Notes: generated by a model not told the origin, from the sequence alone. DNA of 40,166 nt from Arthrobacter sp. Soil762 (GCF_001428335.1 NZ_LMSG01000022.1:152353-192518), one strand, 5' to 3'; positions 22,136-29,951 are shown, numbered from the stretch's first letter. Numbers and translations are program-made.

Positions 22136-22885
22136 CTACGCGAATGAGTCGAGCTGCACGCCGGCCGCTTCAAGGCCTGCGCGGACTCCCGCGGCCATCT
22201 CCACCGACACGGGGGTGTCGCCGTGGATGCACAGCGAGTCGGGCCTGACCTGCACGACTGTTCCGTCCACGGCGACTACCTCGCCCTTCACGGCCAGACG
22301 CACCGCGCGCTCAACGATCGAGTCGACGTCGTGGAGGACGGCACCGTCCTGCGAGCGCGGGACCAGCGTGCCGTCGGCCTGGTAGGCGCGGTCCACAAAG
22401 GCCTCCACAAAAACGGGGTGGCCGGCTTCCTTGGCCTGGATCAGCAGCTGCGAGCCCGGCAGTCCGAGGATGGGCAGGCCGGGGTCGTAGGCCTGGATGG
22501 CGGCAACCACAGCCGAAGCCTGCTCGGCGTCGTGGACGAGGCGGTTATAAAGGGCGCCATGTGGTTTGACGTAGTCAACGGAGGCACCCACGGCGTGCGC
22601 TACGCCGTCGAGCGCGCCCAGCTGGTAGAGGACGTCACCGAACAGCTCATCGAAGGACATGTCCAGGGACCGGCGGCCGAAGCCGGCCAGGTCCCGGTAC
22701 CCCACGTGCGCACCAACGGTGACGTCGAGCTCGAAGGCGGCGCGGCAGCTGTCCAGCATGGTGACGGGATCCCCAGCGTGGAAGCCGCAGGCCACGTTCG
22801 CGCTGGTCACCAGCCGGAACATGGCGGCGTCGTCCCCCATGTTCCATGAGCCGAACGATTCGCCGAGGTCAGCGTTAAGATCCAA
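22136..22885 (-). CDS. pxpA: 5-oxoprolinase subunit A (LamB/YcsF family)
   Basis: This encodes 249 residues of the LamB/YcsF family. The signature DLNADLGESFGSWNMGDDAA opens the protein, and CGFHAGDPVTM, GAHVGYRDLAGFGRR and VDYVKPHGALYN follow, matching PxpA at full length. PxpA works with PxpB and PxpC to cleave ATP-dependently 5-oxoproline to glutamate in the cytoplasm. PxpB and PxpC are not in the window. The start is a TTG at 22885: GGAAGG lies 8 nt before it and the residues after it match the family start. It overlaps the 3' end of the EcsC-like gene by 11 nt, so the two are translationally linked. Confidence 0.9.
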   Translation of the reverse strand: MDLNADLGESFGSWNMGDDAAMFRLVTSANVACGFHAGDPVTMLDSCRAAFELDVTVGAHVGYRDLAGFGRRSLDMSFDELFGDVLYQLGALDGVAHAVGASVDYVKPHGALYNRLVHDAEQASAVVAAIQAYDPGLPILGLPGSQLLIQAKEAGHPVFVEAFVDRAYQADGTLVPRSQDGAVLHDVDSIVERAVRLAVKGEVVAVDGTVVQVRPDSLCIHGDTPVSVEMAAGVRAGLEAAGVQLDSFA

Positions 22886-23678
22886 GGTTGTTGCCTTCCA
22901 GAGTAAGTTTTTCCGGTTCCGCCGCCACGGCCCTGAGCTCCCCCGGGATGGTGTCCGGCATGGGACCAAAGGCTTCTTTGGCGTTCACCACCACGGCGCG
23001 GCCCATAATGAGGTTACCGGCACCACCCACCACCGCGCCGATGCCGAACGGAAGCGCCCGGCCAAGCAGCGCCGTGCCTTGGCGTTTGAGCAGGTTCTTG
23101 AGGAAGGCCTTCTGGATCTTGTTCCTAATGGCACCGAAGCCCGATGGCATGGACTTGGTCAGCACGTTGCCCCATGCCTGGGTGGCGCTGGCTCCCTTGC
23201 CCATGGCCTGGCCGCTCAGCGTTCCCAGCAGGGCAGTGCCCTCCTCGCCCAGCATGATGGCCATCACCATGGTGCTGGCCTTTTCCGGGTTGGTCAGCCG
23301 GATGCCATGAAGTTCCGCCAGCGAGGTGGCATAAAGTGCCGTGGCTTCGAGGAAGCCAACGGTAGCCACGGCGGAGAGGCCCAGGGAGGCCACGGTTCCG
23401 ACGCCGGGCACAACGGCGGTTGCCCCGACGATCGCACCGCCGCCGGTCACGGCCCGCAGGTAGTCGCGTTCCAGGATCTCCGCGAGCCTGGCGGCGCTGG
23501 CGCGCGGGTGTTTGCGTTGCAGCCGCCGGACGTAGGCGAGCACCAGCGGCCGCTGGATTTCGACTGCCCGTAGGAGCATGTTGTGGACTCCGGGTTTCGG
23601 CTTGCCGTCGGCGTCGAATACCGCGTTGTGGGCGGTCTCCTGTGCGATACGTACTGCGGGATTGCTGCGCTTGGCCAT
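22875..23678 (-). CDS. EcsC-like hypothetical protein
   Basis: This is a 267-residue protein. The N-terminal half (MAKRSNPAVRIAQETAHNAV and LQRKHPRASAARLAEILERD) is basic and helical. The glycine/alanine-rich middle (GGGAIVGATAVVPGVGTVAS, LGLSAVATVGFLEATALYAT, SLAELHGI) and GRALPFGIGAVVGGAGNLIM resemble EcsC-family proteins, whose hydrophobic loops resemble membrane-inserting helices. The family role is unknown. AGAGGTG precedes the ATG at 23678. It is divergent from the MFS gene and overlaps pxpA, an unusual partner. Confidence 0.68.
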   Translation of the reverse strand: MAKRSNPAVRIAQETAHNAVFDADGKPKPGVHNMLLRAVEIQRPLVLAYVRRLQRKHPRASAARLAEILERDYLRAVTGGGAIVGATAVVPGVGTVASLGLSAVATVGFLEATALYATSLAELHGIRLTNPEKASTMVMAIMLGEEGTALLGTLSGQAMGKGASATQAWGNVLTKSMPSGFGAIRNKIQKAFLKNLLKRQGTALLGRALPFGIGAVVGGAGNLIMGRAVVVNAKEAFGPMPDTIPGELRAVAAEPEKLTLEGNNLGS

Positions 23679-23735
23679 GGTCACCTCTGCTTCGGTACTG
23701 CTTGTGTCCGCCGGCAGTTTTGGCTGCGGCCCTGC

Positions 23736-23777
23736 CTTAACACTAAGGGTGCTTAACACTAGGCCGCTGCCTAGACT
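23736..23777 (+). promoter_or_regulatory. Direct-repeat operator and leaderless promoter of the MFS gene
   Basis: CTTAACACTA occurs at 23736-23745 and 23752-23761, 16 bp apart. TAGACT at 23772-23777 lies 6 nt before the ATG at 23784. The repeat lies in the -35 region of that promoter and between the divergent EcsC-like and MFS genes, so it is a candidate regulator site. Confidence 0.5.
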
Positions 23778-23783
23778 TGCCCT

Positions 23784-25133
23784 ATGCCCACACTCCAAGC
23801 CCTGCGGCCCTTTGCGCACCGCGAGTACCGGGTCCTCATAGCGGCGCTGGCCATTTCCATTTTCGGATCGGGAATGTGGGCTGTCGCCATGGTCTACCAG
23901 GTGATCCACCTCGGCGGTGGCCCGCTGGAGCTGTCGCTGGTGGCCACTGCCGGCAGCATCGGCCTGGTGGCTTTTGTCCTCGCGGGTGGGATCGCCGCTG
24001 ACCGCGTGCCGCAGCGGCTCCTGATCATTGCCGTTGAAGGCGCCAACCTCGCCGTTATCGCGGCGATCAGCGGGCTGGCCATGGCAGGGTGGCTGCAGCT
24101 GTGGCATCTCGCCGTGGGCAGCTTTGTGCTGGGCGTGGGCGCCGCGTTCTTCTTCCCTGCCTACTCCGCGATCCTGCCGCGCATCCTGCCGCCCGAGGAC
24201 CTGCTGGCCGCGAATGGCATGGAGGGGACCATCCGGCCCATCCTCCAGCAGGCGGCCGGACCCGCCGTCGCGGGCGTGGTGGTGGCGGCCCTCTCGCCGT
24301 CGCACGCCGTGACCGGAGTGGCCACCTGCCACCTGCTGGCGTTCATCGTCCTGAACTTCCTGGGGCGCCATGCCCTGGACGCGCCCCACAACGGGGCCGA
24401 CGGCGGGGCTCACGGCGGGAGCGCAAGGGCCGAGGTAGACGCAGACGCCGGGGCAACGGGCGCCGCGAAAACGTCCCTCTTCCATGACCTCCGCGAGGGC
24501 ATCAGCTACACCATCCGCACGCCGTGGCTGCTGTGGACTTTGCTGTGGGCCTGCGTCTCAGTGCTCTTCCTGATCGGTCCCATCGAAGTGCTGATGCCGT
24601 TTGTGGTCCGCGACCAGCTGGGCGGCGACTCGAGCATGTTCGGCTTCCTGCTGGCCGTGATGGGCGTGGGCGGGGCCGTCGGCTCGCTGATCACCGCTTC
24701 CTTGAAGCTGCCGCGCCGCTACCTCACGGTGATGATGGTGTCCTGGGGCGCGGGCAGCCTGCCGCTCGCCGCCGTCGGCATTCTGGACAGCTTCTGGACC
24801 GTTGCCGCCGCGATGTTCGTCTGGGGCGCCACCGGCAGCGTGGGCATGGTCATCTGGGGCACGCTGCTGCAGCGACGGGTGCCCAGCCACCTGCTGGGAC
24901 GCGTCTCCAGCCTCGACTTCTTTGTGTCCCTCGCGCTGATGCCCATCTCCATGGCACTTGCCGGACCGGCAGCCGAGGTGTTCCCCATCTGGACAATTTT
25001 CCTGGCCGCCGGCATCGTCTGCCCGGTCCTGGCGGTGATCGCCATGATCGCCGCCCGGATGCCCGCCGACGAACTGGCCCACCCGCTGGACAGGCAAGTT
25101 GAAGTTCAACGCACGACGGCGGCAGGAGACTGA
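23784..25133 (+). CDS. MFS transporter, EntS/multidrug efflux type
   Basis: This encodes 449 residues with about 12 membrane segments. The start LRPFAHREYRVLIAALAISI and FGSGMWAVAMVYQVIHLGGG, with GGIAADRVPQRLLIIAVEGA, is typical of the EntS/MefA-like branch of efflux MFS proteins. SLDFFVSLALMPISMALAGP near the C-terminus is also characteristic. A hydrophilic Ala/Gly/Asp-rich central loop (residues 202-232) is longer than usual. Substrate is unknown. The TAGACT just upstream with no ribosome site suggests a leaderless message. Confidence 0.87.
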   Translation: MPTLQALRPFAHREYRVLIAALAISIFGSGMWAVAMVYQVIHLGGGPLELSLVATAGSIGLVAFVLAGGIAADRVPQRLLIIAVEGANLAVIAAISGLAMAGWLQLWHLAVGSFVLGVGAAFFFPAYSAILPRILPPEDLLAANGMEGTIRPILQQAAGPAVAGVVVAALSPSHAVTGVATCHLLAFIVLNFLGRHALDAPHNGADGGAHGGSARAEVDADAGATGAAKTSLFHDLREGISYTIRTPWLLWTLLWACVSVLFLIGPIEVLMPFVVRDQLGGDSSMFGFLLAVMGVGGAVGSLITASLKLPRRYLTVMMVSWGAGSLPLAAVGILDSFWTVAAAMFVWGATGSVGMVIWGTLLQRRVPSHLLGRVSSLDFFVSLALMPISMALAGPAAEVFPIWTIFLAAGIVCPVLAVIAMIAARMPADELAHPLDRQVEVQRTTAAGD

Positions 25134-25142
25134 CGCTGCCCG

Positions 25143-25193
25143 TCACCTGAGGCGCGCAATCACCTGAGGCGCGCAGTCACCTCAGGCGCGAAA
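25143..25193. repeat. Three 17-bp tandem repeats at a convergent junction
   Basis: Units at 25143-25159, 25160-25176 and 25177-25193 share TCACCT(G/C)AGGCGCG. Unit 3 has CCTCAGG instead of CCTGAGG, so it is complementary to the core of units 1 and 2 and can form a hairpin. Unit 3 runs across the stop codon of the GH65 gene (25182-25184). Confidence 0.65.
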
Positions 25194-27524
25194 CCCCACA
25201 ATGGGGAGACTCGCCGTCGGGGGCCCGCTGGGGAAGACAGTACGTTCCGGAACTTCAAAGGGATCCAGGGCAACCCGGACCGCTTCTTCACCAATGCTGC
25301 GCACGTGACCGCGGACATCCACGTCGAGCGGTCCGCCGCTGCGGACGCTGAGCGTGAGTGCCCCGGCGTCAAGCTCCACCAGCAGGAGCCGGCCCTGGAT
25401 CTTCAGGTGGAAGGACAGCGCCTCCCACTCGGCCGGAAGCCGCGGATCGAAGAACGGCAGCTGGCCCTGGTCCCGAAGCCCGGCAAAGCCGGAGACCAGC
25501 GAGCTCCAGACTCCCCCAGCGGAGGCGATATGCACGCCGTCGATCGTGTTGCCATGGGTGTCGTCCAGGTCGATGAAAACGGCGTTCGTGAAGTGCTCCA
25601 GGGCGGCCTCAGGGTGCCCCACCTCGGCAGCCATGATCCCCTGCACGCAGGCGGACAGGGTGGAATCGCCGGTGGTGATGGGGTCGTAAAAATCGAACGC
25701 GCGGCGCTTCTCCTCGGCGGAGAAATCCTGCCATTGCAGGAACATGGCCAGCACTGTGTCTGCCTGCTTCAGCACCTGGTGCCGGTAGATCACCAGCGGG
25801 TGGAAGTTCAGCAGCAGCGGGTACTTCGACCTGGGAGTGGTCCAGTCCCACGGCTCCAGGGTCATGAAGTCGTTGTCCTGCGAGTAGACCTGCAGGTCTT
25901 CGTCGAAGGGCAGGTGGATCCGGGCCGCGGCCTGCTCCCACAGCTCGCGTTCGGCGTCGTCGATCTCCGGGTGGTCCAGCGCCGCAGCGGCCCGCAGGTT
26001 AAAGCGGGCCATCACGTTGGTGTAGAGGTTGTCATTGACAACAGCCGTGTACTCATCAGGGCCGGTAACGCCGTGGATGTGGAAGGCCCCGTCCTTCCCG
26101 AAGAAGCCCAATGCGGCCCACATGCGGGCGGTTTCGATCAGGAGTTCGGCACCCATACCCTCGCGGAAGGTTTCGTCGCCGCTGGCCCACAGGTAGCGGT
26201 TGGTGGCGAAGGCGATGGCCGCAGCGATGTGGAACTGCGCCGTGCCGGCAGCGTAATAGGCGCTGGCTTCAAGGCCGTTGATGGTGCGCCACGGGAACAG
26301 CGCGCCCTCAACGCTGAGCTCCTTGGCCCGGATCTTGGCGGCCGGCAGCATGTCGTGCCGGAACTCCAGGACCTGGCGGGCGCCGTCGGGGTTCGTGTAG
26401 GTGAGGTAGGGCAGGAGGTAGACCTCCTGGTCCCAGAAGTAGTGCCCCTCATAGCCTGAGCCCGTGACGCCCTTGGCGGGGATGCCGGCGATGTCGGCCC
26501 GCGCGGTGGCCTGGGCCAGCTGGAACAGGTTCCAGCGGATGGCCTGCTGGAGCTCGGGCTGGCCGCCCACCACGATGTCCGAGGTATCCCAGTACACGCG
26601 GTAATGCTCACGGCTCTCGGTGAAGATGTCCTCCACAGACCGGAGCCCGGCTTCGGCGGCCTCCGCCGCGTCCCGATCCGAGTCCTGGACGCCGCGGCCG
26701 GCGGCATAGCTGACGCTTTTTTCGAGCCGGAACGGCTCGTCGGCGCGGACGGCAAGGACGTACCGGACGCTGCTGTCGTCTTCGGCTGCCACGGTCTCAA
26801 AGGGCTGGTGGCCGGCGGAAGTCCAGTGGTCCACGGCGATTCCCACGCGCTGCCCGGATTCCGCCGCTTCCCAGGAGAGACGGAGCGAGCCGTCGCCGCC
26901 GTCGGTCCTTACCGGCAGCAGGACCCGGCCTGCGTGCCGGCCTGCCCGGCGCGGGTCATGCGCCGAGTGGTCCTCCACAGGCTGGTCCTGGCGGTTGATG
27001 ACGGAGGACGTCACATCGGCGGAAACCTCGCGGTCCGAAGCCACTTCGAGCGAGATGCCCAGGCTGCCGCGTGAGGCGAAGCCCACGGCGCGGCGTTCTG
27101 TGGTGGTCACCGTGGCGCCGGACCGGCACAGCCAGGTGATCCGGCATTCGTAGATGCCGGTGGCGAAGTCGACGGAGCGGCGGTAGTCCAGCACGGCTGA
27201 TTCGGCGAGGGTGAGGCTCTCGCCGTCGATGATCACCGTGAAGTTGTTCGCATCCGGGATGTAGATGATCCGCTGCCCGGTCCGGGCGAAGCCGAACGCG
27301 TTCTCCGCATGCTTGATGTCCCAGATCTCGTGCAGGCCGTTGATGAAGCTGCCCGGAAGGTCTGCGTCCGGGGCCGCCCAGTGGGCGCCGCGGATGCCCA
27401 GATGGCCGTTGCCCAGGGCAAAGAGCGTCTCAAGGGTGCCCGCGCTGCCCGGCTGGTGGCGTGTTTCCACAAGCTGCCAGGGGGTGTTGGGGAACCGTTC
27501 ACGGTCCGCGGTGATAAGAGCCAT
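25182..27524 (-). CDS. Glycoside hydrolase family 65 disaccharide phosphorylase
   Basis: This is a 780-residue GH65 enzyme. The N-terminal beta-sandwich begins around FALGNGHLGIRGAH and includes GSFINGLHEI. The (alpha/alpha)6 catalytic domain contains GYEGHYFWDQEVYLLP, FPWRTINGLEASAYYAAGTA and the general acid in HGVTGPDEYT (Glu491). KQADTVLAMFLQW and GNTIDGVHIASAGGVW complete the active site. Family members are inverting phosphorylases of maltose, trehalose, kojibiose, nigerose and others, giving beta-glucose-1-phosphate; hydrolase members exist too. The adjacent beta-phosphoglucomutase supports the phosphorylase activity. The disaccharide cannot be told from sequence. No signal peptide, so cytoplasmic. 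Confidence 0.92.
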   Translation of the reverse strand: MALITADRERFPNTPWQLVETRHQPGSAGTLETLFALGNGHLGIRGAHWAAPDADLPGSFINGLHEIWDIKHAENAFGFARTGQRIIYIPDANNFTVIIDGESLTLAESAVLDYRRSVDFATGIYECRITWLCRSGATVTTTERRAVGFASRGSLGISLEVASDREVSADVTSSVINRQDQPVEDHSAHDPRRAGRHAGRVLLPVRTDGGDGSLRLSWEAAESGQRVGIAVDHWTSAGHQPFETVAAEDDSSVRYVLAVRADEPFRLEKSVSYAAGRGVQDSDRDAAEAAEAGLRSVEDIFTESREHYRVYWDTSDIVVGGQPELQQAIRWNLFQLAQATARADIAGIPAKGVTGSGYEGHYFWDQEVYLLPYLTYTNPDGARQVLEFRHDMLPAAKIRAKELSVEGALFPWRTINGLEASAYYAAGTAQFHIAAAIAFATNRYLWASGDETFREGMGAELLIETARMWAALGFFGKDGAFHIHGVTGPDEYTAVVNDNLYTNVMARFNLRAAAALDHPEIDDAERELWEQAAARIHLPFDEDLQVYSQDNDFMTLEPWDWTTPRSKYPLLLNFHPLVIYRHQVLKQADTVLAMFLQWQDFSAEEKRRAFDFYDPITTGDSTLSACVQGIMAAEVGHPEAALEHFTNAVFIDLDDTHGNTIDGVHIASAGGVWSSLVSGFAGLRDQGQLPFFDPRLPAEWEALSFHLKIQGRLLLVELDAGALTLSVRSGGPLDVDVRGHVRSIGEEAVRVALDPFEVPERTVFPSGPPTASLPIVGFRA

Positions 27525-27605
27525 GGTGTTGGGGTCCTTTGGCGTTGTGCGGTGCGGGGAGGTGCTTCGCGCCTGAGGCCGGGGAGCATCAGACGGCGAT
27601 TGGTG

Positions 27606-28409
27606 TTAGAGCAGTTCGTCGAGGTCGTTGACCACACTCGTGGCCCCGGCGTCGAGCAGGGTCTGCCGGCCGGCGCCGCGGTCCACGCCGATCACCGAGT
27701 GGAACTGTCCTGCGTGTCCGGCCTGGACGCCCGAGACGGCGTCTTCCACCACCACGCATTCTTCGCTGGGCAGGCCCAGCAGTTCCGCGGCGTACTGGTA
27801 TGTGGCCGGGCTCGGCTTGCCGGGGAGGCCTTCGGCCGCAGCCACCACACCGTCAACCACTATTTCGAAGTGCCCGTTCAGGCCGGCAGCTTTGAGGACA
27901 GCCGGTGCGTTCCGGGATGAGGAGACGACGGCGACCTTGAGTCCGCGGGCCACGGCGGCTTCCAGGAAGCGCACCGACCCTTCAAACGGCTCGACGCCGG
28001 CGCTGACGATGTCGTTGAAGACCTTGTTCTTGCGGTTGCCCAGCCCCTGGACGGTGGCCTTGGCGGCGTCCTGCTCGGTAAGGTCCTGCTGAGTGGCGTC
28101 CCGCCCGGCGTCCTCGGTGGAACCCTGACCAGCGGTGCCGTCACTTGGCGCGCCTTCTGGCAGCACGATGCCGCGGGACGCCAGGAAGTCCCGGACGCCG
28201 TCGAACCTGGGCTTGCCGTCGATGTGATCGAAGTAATCGTCCTCGTGGTAGCCGGGCACATCCGGACGGGACGCCAGGAAGCCCTCGAAGAGCTCCTTCC
28301 ACGCCTGTTCGTGGACAGTGGCCGTGGGGGTCAGCACGCCGTCGAGGTCGAACAGGATGGCGGAGGCAGTAGTCCAGCTGGTGCTTTGGGTTTTCAGAAC
28401 GTCAGTCAT
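27606..28409 (-). CDS. Beta-phosphoglucomutase (HAD family)
   Basis: This encodes 267 residues, a haloacid-dehalogenase-fold mutase that should convert beta-glucose-1-phosphate to glucose-6-phosphate. ILFDLDGVLTPTATVHEQAW carries nucleophile D21 and acid D23. VAVVSSSRNAPAVLKAAGL holds the motif II serine, and GKPSPATYQYAAELLGL and VVVEDAVSGVQAGHAG hold motif III lysine and motif IV aspartates. An insertion of about 35 residues, acidic and Gly/Thr/Gln-rich (APSDGTAGQGSTEDAGRDAT), splits the cap domain. GAAAGGA precedes the ATG. It sits immediately upstream of the GH65 gene on the same strand and completes a disaccharide-phosphorolysis pathway. Confidence 0.9.
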   Translation of the reverse strand: MTDVLKTQSTSWTTASAILFDLDGVLTPTATVHEQAWKELFEGFLASRPDVPGYHEDDYFDHIDGKPRFDGVRDFLASRGIVLPEGAPSDGTAGQGSTEDAGRDATQQDLTEQDAAKATVQGLGNRKNKVFNDIVSAGVEPFEGSVRFLEAAVARGLKVAVVSSSRNAPAVLKAAGLNGHFEIVVDGVVAAAEGLPGKPSPATYQYAAELLGLPSEECVVVEDAVSGVQAGHAGQFHSVIGVDRGAGRQTLLDAGATSVVNDLDELL

Positions 28410-28798
28410 GCGCGGTGTCCTTTCAGACGGCGGGCAACAGGCGGGATGTCACGGGGCGGTAAGTAATGGGGCTATGTAAGTGGGGGCTGGGCAAACAGGC
28501 GGAACGTGGAAGAGCTGGCAGAAAAGCGGCGGGCAGCAAGGAGGGGTCCAGGCAAGGAGCGGAGAGGAGCGGCCACGATGCCGCCGGGTCAGCAGGGTCG
28601 GCTAAAGGCCACGGTAAAACCACGACGGGCCGACGGGCTGCTGTTAACTTCTTCTTCCATCATGAGCGCCTTGGCACGGCCTGACAACTTGGCGGAGCAG
28701 GCACCACGGCGAAGGGCGGGCAGGAGGCGCGATACGTGGCATGTGTCCGGCTACCCTTTCCGATGAGTTCAGCGGCCCGCAAGAGTGGGCCACCGACG
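28410..28798 (-). other. Long gene-free leader of the beta-phosphoglucomutase/GH65 operon
   Basis: About 390 nt separate the promoter at 28799-28828 from the mutase start. Open frames here lack ribosome sites and read like non-coding sequence. TTGTCA-17-CATGAT (minus strand, around 28688-28660) is a second possible promoter. Otherwise the segment is pyrimidine-rich on the transcribed strand, and I see no conserved RNA element. Confidence 0.45.
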
Positions 28799-28828
28799 AG
28801 TGTAAGCGCTTACAAATTTCGCGCGCAA
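28799..28828 (-). promoter_or_regulatory. LacI-type operator on the promoter of the GH65 operon
   Basis: TGTAAGCGCTTACA (28801-28814) is a perfect 14-bp palindrome matching LacI/GalR and cre-type operators. On the minus strand it covers a -10 TACACT (28804-28799), with a -35 TTGCGC (28828-28823) 18 nt upstream. A repressor bound here would block initiation. No LacI gene is in the window. Confidence 0.7.
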
Positions 28829-28914
28829 CTGTTTTTTCCCGTGTTGCGATGTGGGGCACGTGCCCTGCCGGGCACAGGGTTCAGGCGAGCGCGCGGTTGA
28901 ACCGATTACGCAGG

Positions 28915-29532
28915 TCAGCCGAGCACGTAGTGGCGCAGGAAGGCGCTGACGTCCACCATTTCCGTCTTGCTCATGGCGTGGCCCATGCCCGGATACGTCC
29001 TGGCGGTCAGCCGGGTGTTTTCGTTCAGCCATTGTCCGGTGTAAGCCGTGGCGTCCTCATTGATCACCAGATCCGCCTTGTCCCGCCCCCAGAAGAAGGG
29101 CGGCGGGGCCGTGAAGGATTCGGTCAGGGACAGCAGCTCGTTTTCCAGCACAAAACCGGAAAGCCCAACCGTGGCCCTGTAATCCGCGGGATGGAGCCGG
29201 AGCAGCGTGCTGGCCATGGCCATTCCCTGCGAGTAACCCAACAGACTCACGCTGCTGTGCTGGCCCCTGACAGAGTTAATCCACGCCTGGACGGTGTTGG
29301 TGGCAGCGATGACATCCGCGAAATCGTTGGCCAGGAAGTAGTCCAGCAGGAACCAGCCGTAGTGGTCGCCGATCACCATGGGTGCGCGCAGGGCAACACA
29401 AGTGAACTCGGCCGGCAGGTATTCGAACAGCCGCACCATCCGCGACTCATCGGTGCCGTAGCCATGCATCATGACCAGCAGCGGCGTGCCGTCCCGTTCG
29501 CTTTCCGGCTTGGACCACGTAACTGTTTCCAT
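28915..29532 (-). CDS. Alpha/beta-hydrolase, carboxylesterase/phospholipase type
   Basis: This is a 205-residue serine hydrolase. MMHGYGTDES is the oxyanion-hole region near residues 21-30, and the nucleophile elbow is GYSQG with Ser101. The Asp of the triad probably lies in GRDKADLVINEDA and the His in PGMGHAMS. The size and motifs match the small cytoplasmic carboxylesterases related to YpfH. Substrate is unknown. TAGTCT lies 6 nt before the ATG (29544-29539), so the message is probably leaderless. Confidence 0.85.
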   Translation of the reverse strand: METVTWSKPESERDGTPLLVMMHGYGTDESRMVRLFEYLPAEFTCVALRAPMVIGDHYGWFLLDYFLANDFADVIAATNTVQAWINSVRGQHSSVSLLGYSQGMAMASTLLRLHPADYRATVGLSGFVLENELLSLTESFTAPPPFFWGRDKADLVINEDATAYTGQWLNENTRLTARTYPGMGHAMSKTEMVDVSAFLRHYVLG

Positions 29533-29538
29533 CGGATC

Positions 29539-29544
29539 AGACTA
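29539..29544 (-). promoter_or_regulatory. -10 element of the leaderless esterase transcript
   Basis: Read on the minus strand TAGTCT ends 6 nt before the ATG at 29532. No Shine-Dalgarno sequence lies between. Confidence 0.45.
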
Positions 29545-29601
29545 ACGAGCGGCGGGCCACTGAACAGCCACGACATTGGCGCGTCCCGGCTGGCCCAATC
29601 A

Positions 29602-29630
29602 TTGAATCGCGCCTTGCCGGGCTGTAGCGT
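29602..29630 (+). promoter_or_regulatory. Promoter of the DUF6458 gene
   Basis: TTGAAT (29602-29607), a 17-nt spacer and TAGCGT (29625-29630) form a good promoter. Transcription would start near 29637. CATGCTTA at 29644-29651 lies just downstream. Confidence 0.55.
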
Positions 29631-29693
29631 AAGCGTACGACAGCATGCTTATCAGTTCGGCACCACAAGTACTCGAACAACAAGGAGTAAGTC

Positions 29694-29951
29694 ATGAGAA
29701 TCGGTTCCTCCATCTTCCTTATTGCACTCGGCGCCATCCTGGCCTGGGCTGTCGCCCCGGGACTGATCCCCTTCATAGACCAGGTCATGGTGGGCTATAT
29801 CCTGATGGCCGTTGGTGTGATCGGGCTGATCGCCTCCCTCATCCTGGCCTCACCGGGCCGCAGCCGCCGGGTCAGCGAAACCCGTTCGGTGGTTGATCCC
29901 AACACCGGCGAGCGCATCACCCGCAACGAAAGCCGCGACGGCGGTATCTAG
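29694..29951 (+). CDS. DUF6458 family small membrane protein
   Basis: This encodes 85 residues with two membrane segments (SSIFLIALGAILAWAVAPGL and VGYILMAVGVIGLIASLIL), followed by a polar tail with DPNTGERITRNESRDGG. This two-helix architecture and the RIGSSIFLIALGAIL start match the DUF6458 family of actinobacteria. Function is unknown. AAGGAG at good distance precedes the ATG. It is divergent from the esterase and followed by a strong terminator, so it is monocistronic. Confidence 0.82.
   Translation: MRIGSSIFLIALGAILAWAVAPGLIPFIDQVMVGYILMAVGVIGLIASLILASPGRSRRVSETRSVVDPNTGERITRNESRDGGI

Noticed and set aside
25143..25193. Tandem repeats as a CRISPR array
   Set aside because: The units are directly adjacent with no spacers, and no cas genes are present.
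25305..26459. 384-codon plus-strand frame opposite the GH65 gene
   Set aside because: It lies wholly inside the GH65 catalytic domain on the other strand and has no ribosome site or recognisable motif.
28466..28684. Plus-strand open frame in the long leader region
   Set aside because: It has no ribosome site, a composition like non-coding sequence and runs opposite to the flanking operon's leader.
28860..28875. GTGCCC-TGCC-GGGCAC hairpin after the esterase gene as a terminator
   Set aside because: The stem is only 6 bp and no T run follows in the direction of transcription. It may be chance in GC-rich DNA.
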